This document shows positions 1-6,159 of a DNA stretch of 6,550 nt, one piece after another. Source of the DNA: DASRSS01 sp035656335 (GTDB lineage Bacteria; Actinomycetota; Actinomycetes; Mycobacteriales; Jatrophihabitantaceae); NCBI GenBank assembly GCA_035656335.1, contig DASRSS010000152.1, forward strand, positions 1-6,550, given 5' to 3'. Within the stretch, counting starts at the first letter, position 1, and each line of letters begins with the position of its first letter. The translations under genes and the position numbers were made by a program. Under the pieces are notes generated by a model, which worked only from the letters and a program-made list of their open reading frames with translations, ran no database searches and was not told the DNA's origin.

Positions 1-727
1 GCAGATCCTTCACGCCACGCTTCATGCCGTGCAGCGCGTCGTACAGCGGCGGCCCGACGACCGGCACGCGCGGCAGCCGCGACTTCACCTCGCCGAGCGC
101 GCGCTCGTAGCCCGGACGCAGCCGCAGCGCGCCGAGGTGGCGCGCCAGGCCACCGATCGTCGGCGCGTACGAACGGCCGTTGTCGTTCACCACGATCACG
201 ACCGGACGGTCGGACGCGGCGATGTTGTTCAACGCCTCCCAGCACATCCCGCCGGTCAGCGCGCCGTCGCCGACCACGGCGACCACGGGGCGCCGCTCAC
301 CGCGCACCGCGAACGCCTTCGCCATGCCGTCCGCGTAGGACAGCGCCGTGGACGCGTGCGAGTTCTCGATCCAGTCGTGCGGGCTCTCGGCACGGCTCGG
401 GTAGCCGGACAGGCCCCCGGCCTTGCGCAGCTGGTCGAAGCCGGCCGCGCGGCCGGTGACGATCTTGTGGACGTACGACTGGTGGCCGGTGTCGAACAGG
501 ATCGGCTCGCTGGGCGAGTCGAACACCCGGTGCAGCGCGAGCGTCAGCTCGACCACGCCGAGGTTCGGGCCGAGGTGCCCGGAGCCGGCCGCGGCGACCT
601 TCGTGACCAGGAAGTCGCGGATCTCGGCGGCCAGCTCGTCGAGCTCGCCGTCGTCCAGCCCGCGCAGATCCCCCGGGCCGGTGATGCCCGGGAGCAGCCG
701 ACCGTCAGTGCGCTCAGCCCTGCTCAC
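1..727 (-). CDS. dxs: 1-deoxy-D-xylulose-5-phosphate synthase (N-terminal third; C-terminus beyond left edge)
   Basis: About 242 codons of a usual 620-650 are present. Dxs condenses pyruvate and glyceraldehyde-3-phosphate with thiamine diphosphate (TPP), the first MEP step. Recognisable parts are GSGHLGPNLGVVELTLALH (48-66), FDTGHQSYVHKIVTGR (78-93, His82), GYPSRAESPHDWIENSHAS (108-126) and the TPP-binding motif from GDGALTGG (153-160) to NDN (181-183). The reading stays open to the left edge. The start is uncertain: GTG at 725-727 gives VSRAERTDGRLLPGI and overlaps hpnH by 14 bases; GTG at 734-736 would add three residues. Neither has a good Shine-Dalgarno sequence, so coupling to the end of hpnH translation is likely. 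Its place in the operon suggests a pathway-dedicated copy, but whether another dxs exists in the genome cannot be seen here. Confidence 0.95.
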   Translation of the reverse strand, partial: MSRAERTDGRLLPGITGPGDLRGLDDGELDELAAEIRDFLVTKVAAAGSGHLGPNLGVVELTLALHRVFDSPSEPILFDTGHQSYVHKIVTGRAAGFDQLRKAGGLSGYPSRAESPHDWIENSHASTALSYADGMAKAFAVRGERRPVVAVVGDGALTGGMCWEALNNIAASDRPVVIVVNDNGRSYAPTIGGLARHLGALRLRPGYERALGEVKSRLPRVPVVGPPLYDALHGMKRGVKDL

Positions 728-1727
728 GGAGTGCACGCAGACTCTGCTTGAGCGAACCCATGGTCGCGAGCACCGCGGTCGGCTCATAGCCGCAGTGCGC
801 CATGCAGTTGTTGCACCGCTCGTCCCGGCCGCGTCCGTACTTGTCCCACTCGGTGGTCTCGATCAGCTCCTTGTAGGTCTTCACGTAGCCGTCGGCCATC
901 AGGTAGCACGGCTTCTGCCAGCCGAGCAGCGAGTAGGACGGGATGCCCCACGCGGTGCAGGCGAAGTCGACCTTGCCCTCGAGGAAGTCCAGGAACAGCG
1001 GCGAGTGGTTGAGGCGCCAGCGCTTGCGGTTGCCGTCGGCGAACGCCTTGCGGAACAGCTCGCGCGTCTCGGTGACGCCGAGGAAGTGGTCCTGGTCGGG
1101 CGCCTTCTCGTACGCGTACGCCGGCGAGATCATCATGTCGCTGACCTTGACCTCGTCGTTGAGGAAGTTCAGCACGTCGATGATCGTCTGCGGCGTGTCC
1201 GTGTTGAAGAACGTCGAGTTCGTCGTGACGCGGAAGCCCTTTTCCTGCAGGAACTTGATCGCGGCGATCGCCTCGTCGAACACGCCCTCCTTCGACACCG
1301 ACTCGTCGTGCCGCTCGCGCAGCCCGTCGATGTGCACCGCGAACGAGAAGTACCGCGACGGCTTGAAGTTGAACTTGTCCCACCGCTTGCGGATCAGCTC
1401 CGCGTTGGTGCACAGGTAGACGTACTTCTTCCGCTTCACCAGCTCGTCGACCATCACGTCGATCTGCGGGTGCATCAACGGCTCGCCGCCGGCGATCGAC
1501 ACCATCGGCGCGCCGCACTCCTCGATGGCGCCGACGGCCTGCTCGACCGGCATGCGCTGGCGCAGCACCTCGTGCGGCTGCTGGATCTTGCCGCAGCCGT
1601 TGCACTTGAGGTTGCAGGCGAACAGCGGCTCCAGCTCGACGATCAGCGGGAACTTGTCGCGACGGCGCACCTTCTGGTTGAACAGGTACCAGCCGATGCG
1701 GGCTCCCTGTCGCAGTGGAATAGCCAT
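714..1727 (-). CDS. hpnH: HpnH, radical SAM adenosylhopane synthase
   Basis: This 337-residue protein is full length for HpnH. By family knowledge it adds a 5'-deoxyadenosyl radical to the hopene double bond, giving adenosylhopane, the first extended (C35) hopanoid and the substrate of HpnG. The radical SAM cluster motif CxxxCxxC is Cys38-Cys42-Cys45 in LFACNLKCNGCGK. IAGGEPLMHPQ (78-88) is the SAM-binding GGEP motif, and LCTNAELI (105-112) lies on the next strand. The C-terminal part (about 200-337) matches the domain typical of HpnH and has more cysteines: Cys257, Cys274 and the group Cys305, Cys308, Cys312 in ERCNNCMAHCGYEP. No signal peptide or membrane helix is apparent; the N-terminal segment around GWYLFNQKVRRR could touch the membrane. 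The ATG overlaps the ispH stop by one base, and the TGA lies inside the start of dxs. Confidence 0.96.
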   Translation of the reverse strand: MAIPLRQGARIGWYLFNQKVRRRDKFPLIVELEPLFACNLKCNGCGKIQQPHEVLRQRMPVEQAVGAIEECGAPMVSIAGGEPLMHPQIDVMVDELVKRKKYVYLCTNAELIRKRWDKFNFKPSRYFSFAVHIDGLRERHDESVSKEGVFDEAIAAIKFLQEKGFRVTTNSTFFNTDTPQTIIDVLNFLNDEVKVSDMMISPAYAYEKAPDQDHFLGVTETRELFRKAFADGNRKRWRLNHSPLFLDFLEGKVDFACTAWGIPSYSLLGWQKPCYLMADGYVKTYKELIETTEWDKYGRGRDERCNNCMAHCGYEPTAVLATMGSLKQSLRALREQG

Positions 1728-3226
1728 CAGTCGACAACCCCCTTGGGTAGCGTGAACTTCACGGTTTCTCTGGTCACCTGGCGGTCCGCGACCTCGACCG
1801 GGCCGAGCGCGCGGAGCATTCCGATCACTTCGTCCACCAGGTGTGGTGGGGCCGAGGCCCCGGCGGTGATGCCGACGGTGCTGACTCCGTCCAGCCAGTC
1901 GGGCAGGATCTCGCTCGCGTCGTCGATCAGGTGCGCGGGCGTCCCGCAGCGCTCGGCGACCTCGACCAGTCGCAGCGAGTTGGACGAGTTGGGCGAGCCG
2001 AGCACGAGCACGACCTCGGAGTCGGCCGCGATGGCGCGGACGGCCTGCTGCCGGTTCGTGGTCGCGTAGCAGATGTCGTCCGTCGGCGAGGACTCCACCA
2101 GCGGGAAGCGGCGGCGCAGCACCTCGACGGTTTCAGCCGCGTCGTCGACGGCCAGCGTGGTCTGCATCAGGAACGCGACCTTCTCCGGGTCGGCGACCTG
2201 CACCCGCTCGGCCTCCTCCGGGTTCTGCACCAGCGTGATGCGTCCCGGCACCTCGCCGAGCGTGCCCTCAGTCTCGTCGTGCTTGTCGTGGCCGATCAGC
2301 AGCACGGTGTCGCCACGGCCGGCGAAGCGGCGCGCCTCGTTGTGCACCTTGGCGACCAGCGGGCAGGTGGCGTCGATGACGTTCAGCTCGCGCCGCGCCG
2401 CCTCCTCGCGCACCGCGGGTGCCACGCCGTGCGCGGAGAAGACCACGGTGGTGCCGTCCGGCACCTGGTCCAGCTCGTCGACGAACACCGCGCCCTGCCG
2501 CTCGAGATCGCGGACGACGTGCGCGTTGTGCACGATCTGCCGGCGCACGTACACCGGCCGCGAGTAGCGCTGCAGCGCCAGCTCGACGATGTCGATCGCG
2601 CGCTCGACGCCGGCGCAGAACGAACGCGGCTCGGCGAGCAGCACCGTCCGTGGGCCGAGCAGATCGGCCCAGCGGCGCAGCGCCGGCCCGAGCTCGCGCA
2701 GGATCAGCAGCGCTCGCGCACCGGCCGGCAGCGTGGCGAAGCGGGCGACCGGGCTGAACGCGGTGTCGACGATGACGCGCACGACCGCGGTCGGCACGCC
2801 GACCGTCGCGCGGACGATCTCGGCGGACTCCATGTCGACGGCGATGGCCCCGGTGGCCGCGAGGCGGGCGCGTTCCTCGGCACCGCCGACGACCCGGTCG
2901 TGGCTGACCATCGGGCCGGTGCGCACGCGCAGGCCCATCCGGCGCAGCTCGGCGACCAGCGGCGCCGCGCCGCGCAGCACGGTGCGCCCGCGCGAGTCGC
3001 GCACCTCGCTGGCCACGACCACGTCACCGGGACGCAGCGACGGGTCGACGCCACCGGCGACGCCCGCGACGACCACGGCGCCCGGAGCGGCCTCGCGCAG
3101 CCGCGGCAACCACGCCTGGACCCGCTCGGGACCCATGCCGCAACGCAGCAGCTGCGCATCGGGGACGCGTCCGGACAGCGCCGCGTACTCGCTGCGCAGC
3201 GCCGTGACGACTACCAGTCCGCTCAT
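1727..3226 (-). CDS. hpnG-ispH: HpnG-IspH fusion: hopanoid nucleosidase/phosphorylase joined to HMBPP reductase
   Basis: One uninterrupted 499-residue frame encodes two enzymes. Residues 1-190 resemble HpnG of the MTA/SAH nucleosidase fold: ALRSEYAAL (Glu13), VAGVAGGVDPSLRPGDVVVAS (53-73), VDMESA (Met132-Glu133) and IVDTAF (Asp154) match the catalytic positions Glu12, Glu174 and Asp197 of E. coli MTAN. HpnG removes adenine from adenosylhopane. Residues 195-499 are a complete IspH, which reduces HMBPP to IPP and DMAPP. Its cluster cysteines are Cys204, Cys288 and Cys386; His233, GHDKHDETEGT (His316, Glu318), MQTTLAVDD, NSSNS (413-417) and GASAP (Ser458) are also kept. The linker is only a few residues, around LLGPRT. 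The ATG overlaps the shc stop (ATGA), and the TGA overlaps the hpnH start (TGATG). Longer upstream in-frame readings lie inside shc. Because no stop separates the halves, translation from the HpnG start must yield the fusion unless the sequence has an error. Confidence 0.9.
   Translation of the reverse strand: MSGLVVVTALRSEYAALSGRVPDAQLLRCGMGPERVQAWLPRLREAAPGAVVVAGVAGGVDPSLRPGDVVVASEVRDSRGRTVLRGAAPLVAELRRMGLRVRTGPMVSHDRVVGGAEERARLAATGAIAVDMESAEIVRATVGVPTAVVRVIVDTAFSPVARFATLPAGARALLILRELGPALRRWADLLGPRTVLLAEPRSFCAGVERAIDIVELALQRYSRPVYVRRQIVHNAHVVRDLERQGAVFVDELDQVPDGTTVVFSAHGVAPAVREEAARRELNVIDATCPLVAKVHNEARRFAGRGDTVLLIGHDKHDETEGTLGEVPGRITLVQNPEEAERVQVADPEKVAFLMQTTLAVDDAAETVEVLRRRFPLVESSPTDDICYATTNRQQAVRAIAADSEVVLVLGSPNSSNSLRLVEVAERCGTPAHLIDDASEILPDWLDGVSTVGITAGASAPPHLVDEVIGMLRALGPVEVADRQVTRETVKFTLPKGVVD
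1738..1744 (-). promoter_or_regulatory. Ribosome binding site of hpnH
   Basis: The minus strand reads AAGGGGG within the last codons of the ispH part, 10 bases before the hpnH ATG. The spacing is slightly long. Together with the TGATG stop-start overlap it supports this start and suggests partly coupled translation. Confidence 0.5.
2642..2644 (-). other. Possible internal GTG start for a stand-alone IspH
   Basis: Codon 195 is GTG, directly before LLAEPRSFCAGV. Starting here would give a 305-residue IspH, only about two residues shorter at the N-terminus than E. coli IspH (MQILLANPRGFCAGV). The upstream bases GGCCCACGGAC hold no convincing Shine-Dalgarno sequence. I see no ATG or other GTG near the domain junction. 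A second, shorter product is possible but weakly supported. Confidence 0.3.
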
Positions 3227-5115
3227 CGCGTCGCCCAGGTGCGGTAGCGGCCGAGCGCGCTCAGCGGGAACACCAGCCGGTACATCTCGTAGTTGATGTA
3301 GAAGTCGCCGGGGAATCCGGTGCCGGTGTAGAGGTCCTCGTCCCAACCGCCGTCGGCGTTCTGCGTCTCGATCAGCCAGGCCACGCCACGCCGCACGGCG
3401 GGCAGGCTGGGGTCGACAGCGAGCAGGGCGAGCAGCGCCCAGCCGGTCTGGGACGCGGTGGACTCGCCGCGGCCGCGCCACTGCGGGTCCGAGTAGCCGC
3501 GCAGGTCCTCGCCCCAGCCGCCGTCGGCGTTCTGGTGCTCGAGCAACCAGTCGACCGCGCGACGGATCGGCTCCGACTCGGGGTCGATGCCCGCGGCGAT
3601 CAGCGCGGGGACGGCGGCGCCGGTGCCGTAGACCAGGTTCGCGCCCCACCGGCCGAACCACGACCCGTCCGGCTCCTGTGCGTCGAGCAGCCACTGGATG
3701 CCGCGGCGGGCGGCCTCGGTGTCCAGGTGGCCGGTGTGGGCGAGCATCTCGATCGCGTGCGCGGTGACGTCCGCCGACGGCGGGTCGATCACGGCGCCGA
3801 AGTCGCAGAACGGCAGCTTCTCGACCAGCCGCCGGGTGTTGTCCGCGTCGAACGCGGCCCAGCCGCCGTCGCGCGACTGCATGCCGATCACCCAGTCGAT
3901 GCCGCGCTGCACGGCCGACTCGAGACCGGGCACCAGCCCAGGGGCGACGCGGCGCAGCGCGAGGACGACCTCGGCGGTGTCGTCGACGTCCGGGTACCCG
4001 TCGTTGGCGAACTCGAACGCCCAGCCGCCGGCCGGCAGGTCCGGCCGCTTGACGGCCCAGTCGCCCTTGATCCGGATCTCCTCGTTCACCAGCCAGTCCG
4101 CCGCACGCACCACGGCGGGATCGTCCGGCGCGACGCCGGAATCCAGCAGCGCGATCACGGACAGACAGGCGTCCCACACCGGCGACTGGCAGGCCTCCAG
4201 CCAGCGCACCGGTCCTTCGGGCGAATCGCCGTGGACGAGGAACCCGTCCAGGCCCTTGATCGCGGCGGCCAGCACCGGGTGCTCCAGCGGATAGCCGAGC
4301 AGGTGCAGCGCGAGGATCGAATAAACCCACGGCGGCTGGATGCCGCCCCAGCCACCGTCGTCCTCCTGCCGGGCGATGATCCACTCGGCGGCGCGGCGCA
4401 TCGCCATGCCGCGGGCGGGCTGGACCGGGAGCCGGTCGTACAGCTTCAGGCCGCGGTCGAGCGCGTTGAAGGCGGACGCGACCAGGCCGGTCTTCTTGGC
4501 CGGCGGGCGCGTGCCGGTGCGCAGCTCGTCCAGCGTGAACGGCAGCGGACGGACCGGGCGCAGCGTGGCCACGACCGTGATCGGCACGACGGTCTGCCGC
4601 GCCCAGCAGCCCCAGTCGTAGACGTTGAGCGGGAACCAGCTCGGCAGCAGCACGAGTTCCGGCGGCATGGACGGCAGCTCGTCCCAGGACCATTCGCCGA
4701 ACAGCGCCAGCCAGATCCGGGTGAACACCCGGCTGGCCTCCAGCCCGCCGTTGTCCAGGATGAACTCGCGCGCGGACTTCAGGTGCGGGTCGTCGGCGTC
4801 GTCGCCGGCCAGCCGCAACGCCGTGTACGCCTCGATGGTCGTGGACAGCTCGCCGGGGCCCCCCTCGAACGTCGCCCAGGTGCCGTCGGCGCGCTGCTGC
4901 GAGCGGATCCACCGCGCGCTCGCCTCGAGCTCGTCCGTGCGCAGGATCCCGAGGAACTGGCGCAGCAGCAGGTCCTCGGCGTCCATCGTGACATTGGTGC
5001 GCAGCTCGCCCTTCCACCAGCCCGCGGGAGCCTGGCGTGAGAGCAGATGCGCCTGGGCACGCCGGATGGACGCCTCGACGTCATCGGCGAGCTGCGCTCT
5101 GTTTCCTGTGGTCAC
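3223..5115 (-). CDS. shc: Squalene-hopene cyclase
   Basis: This 630-residue class II triterpene cyclase is full length for the family. It cyclises squalene to hop-22(29)-ene and hopan-22-ol in one protonation-started cascade and is a monotopic membrane enzyme. The catalytic acid motif DVDDT sits at 376-380, matching D374-D377 of the Alicyclobacillus enzyme with an offset of about two, and is preceded by GGWAFEF (363-369). DVTAH (449-453) carries the His that pairs with the catalytic Asp. QW-type repeats appear at about 73-80, 249-256, 413-419, 480-486, 528-534 and 585-591. The C-terminus FYINYEMYRLVFPLSALGRY holds active-site aromatics. NVTMDAED (41-48) has Asp45 where the Alicyclobacillus enzyme has Glu45. 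The GTG start has GGAG five bases upstream. The TGA stop overlaps the following ATG as ATGA. No signal peptide is evident. Confidence 0.97.
   Translation of the reverse strand: MTTGNRAQLADDVEASIRRAQAHLLSRQAPAGWWKGELRTNVTMDAEDLLLRQFLGILRTDELEASARWIRSQQRADGTWATFEGGPGELSTTIEAYTALRLAGDDADDPHLKSAREFILDNGGLEASRVFTRIWLALFGEWSWDELPSMPPELVLLPSWFPLNVYDWGCWARQTVVPITVVATLRPVRPLPFTLDELRTGTRPPAKKTGLVASAFNALDRGLKLYDRLPVQPARGMAMRRAAEWIIARQEDDGGWGGIQPPWVYSILALHLLGYPLEHPVLAAAIKGLDGFLVHGDSPEGPVRWLEACQSPVWDACLSVIALLDSGVAPDDPAVVRAADWLVNEEIRIKGDWAVKRPDLPAGGWAFEFANDGYPDVDDTAEVVLALRRVAPGLVPGLESAVQRGIDWVIGMQSRDGGWAAFDADNTRRLVEKLPFCDFGAVIDPPSADVTAHAIEMLAHTGHLDTEAARRGIQWLLDAQEPDGSWFGRWGANLVYGTGAAVPALIAAGIDPESEPIRRAVDWLLEHQNADGGWGEDLRGYSDPQWRGRGESTASQTGWALLALLAVDPSLPAVRRGVAWLIETQNADGGWDEDLYTGTGFPGDFYINYEMYRLVFPLSALGRYRTWATR
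3332..3549 (-). repeat. Paired QW-motif DNA repeat inside shc (two copies, 171-base period)
   Basis: Two near-identical segments, about 3332-3378 and 3503-3549, differ at roughly 7 of 47 bases by eye. They encode QNADGGWDEDL (585-595) and QNADGGWGEDL (528-538), exactly 57 residues apart. They are the last two QW repeats of the cyclase fold. The shared core CCGCCGTCGGCGTTCTG is identical. This is protein repeat structure preserved at DNA level, not a mobile or regulatory element. Confidence 0.6.
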
Positions 5116-5133
5116 AAGGTCTCCACTCGCTGT
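5116..5133 (-). promoter_or_regulatory. Intergenic gap with the shc ribosome binding site
   Basis: This 18-base gap is the only non-coding stretch in the window. On the minus strand it contains GTGGAG, with GGAG at 5121-5124, five bases before the GTG start of shc. It is too short for a promoter or terminator. The clear Shine-Dalgarno sequence suggests that the cyclase gene starts translation independently rather than by coupling. Confidence 0.7.
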
Positions 5134-6159
5134 CTACCTGTCCCGGGCCACGATGTAACGAGCAACTGACGCCAGCTCCGCGATCGCGGGATCATCCGCG
5201 GGGCCGACCTCGTCCAGGCAGCCGAGTGCCTCGGTCAGCAGCCGGTCCGCCTCGGCGAGCGCCCAGTCGACACCGCCGGCGTCCACGATCAGCGCGGTCG
5301 CCCGGGCGACGTCCGCCTCCGCCTCCGGCGGCCCGGCGGCGAGCAGTTCGGCCAGCCGCGCTGACTCGCTGGTGCCGGCCTGCAGCGCCGCCACGACCAC
5401 CGCGCTGCGCTTGCCGGCGCGCACGTCCGAGGACGCCGACTTGCCGGTCACGCTCGGGTCGCCGGTGACGCCGAGGACGTCGTCCACGAGCTGGAACGCC
5501 AGCCCCATCCGGTGCCCGTAGCGGCCCAGCGCGTCGACCACCTGCGGCGTGGCGCCGGTCGCGAGCGCGCCGATCGAGCTCGCGCACGACAGCAGCGCCG
5601 CGGTCTTGCCTACCTCCATGTCCAGCACTTCATCGAGCGCGACCTGCGGGCGCCGCTCCAGCGCCAGGTCGGCCGACTGGCCGCTGATCAGGTGCTGCAC
5701 GGTGCTCAGCAGGTGCGGCACCGTGCGCGGCGCACAGGCGGGATCGGCCATGAGCACTTCAACGGCGGCGGTGAGCATCGCGTTCCCGCCCAGGATCGCC
5801 TGGCCCTCGCCGAACGCCACCCAGCCGGTCGGCCGGTGCCGCCGCTCGGTGTCACGGTCCATGATGTCGTCGTGCAGCAACGAGAAGTTGTGCACCAGCT
5901 CGAGCGCCACACCGCCCGGCACACCGTCGGCGGACGGGCCACCCGCCGCCTCCGCGGACAGCACCGCCAGCGTCGGACGGATCATCTTGCCGCCGCCGCC
6001 TTCGACCGCCGTGCCGTCGGCGTCGCACCAGCCGAGCTGGTACCCGGCGACCAGCCGCATCCGCTCGTCCGGGATCGCGTCGACCGCGGCCCGCAGCGCC
6101 GGCAGCACCAGCTCGCGCGCCCGGCCGATGGACGCGGGGACCGCTTGCATCACGCTCAT
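5134..6159 (-). CDS. trans-polyprenyl diphosphate synthase (FPP/GGPP synthase type) of the hopanoid operon
   Basis: This 341-residue protein has the usual length for the family and elongates DMAPP with IPP in the cytosol. Landmarks in order are GGGGKMIRP (54-62, diphosphate binding), the first Asp-rich motif LLHDDIMDRD with DDIMD at 97-101, GQSAD (160-164), and the second Asp motif FQLVDDVLGVTGD at 222-234. The second motif reads DDVLG instead of DDxxD, a variant I recall from actinobacterial GGPP-synthase-like proteins. TGK and RAGKRS (238-251) follow. Phe92, five residues before the first Asp, fits short to medium chain products, but FPP and GGPP cannot be told apart. The ATG at 6157-6159 was chosen because TGAGG lies 8 bases upstream and it overlaps the hpnE stop as ATGA. 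An upstream in-frame start at 6285 would only add residues encoded inside hpnE. The likely role is FPP supply for squalene. Confidence 0.92.
   Translation of the reverse strand: MSVMQAVPASIGRARELVLPALRAAVDAIPDERMRLVAGYQLGWCDADGTAVEGGGGKMIRPTLAVLSAEAAGGPSADGVPGGVALELVHNFSLLHDDIMDRDTERRHRPTGWVAFGEGQAILGGNAMLTAAVEVLMADPACAPRTVPHLLSTVQHLISGQSADLALERRPQVALDEVLDMEVGKTAALLSCASSIGALATGATPQVVDALGRYGHRMGLAFQLVDDVLGVTGDPSVTGKSASSDVRAGKRSAVVVAALQAGTSESARLAELLAAGPPEAEADVARATALIVDAGGVDWALAEADRLLTEALGCLDEVGPADDPAIAELASVARYIVARDR

Noticed and set aside
784..1737. A 317-codon minus-strand frame overlapping hpnH
   Set aside because: It is the same region in another frame with shadow-like composition; HpnH with its CxxxCxxC motif occupies the correct frame.
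423..2069. A 548-codon plus-strand frame antisense to dxs, hpnH and ispH
   Set aside because: It crosses three well-supported opposite-strand genes, its composition is typical of an antisense shadow in GC-rich DNA, and no family motif is recognisable.
1727..5017. A 1096-codon minus-strand frame covering shc, hpnG and ispH
   Set aside because: Residues before the ATG at 3226 are low-complexity Arg/Ala/Gly-rich shadow of shc in another frame. The true protein starts at 3226 with MSGLVVVTAL. The openness upstream reflects GC-rich codon bias.
3535..5040. A 501-codon plus-strand frame antisense to shc
   Set aside because: It is rich in Arg, Gln, Asp, Val and His with no domain, as expected from reading the complement of a GC-rich gene. 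Shc on the other strand is unambiguous.
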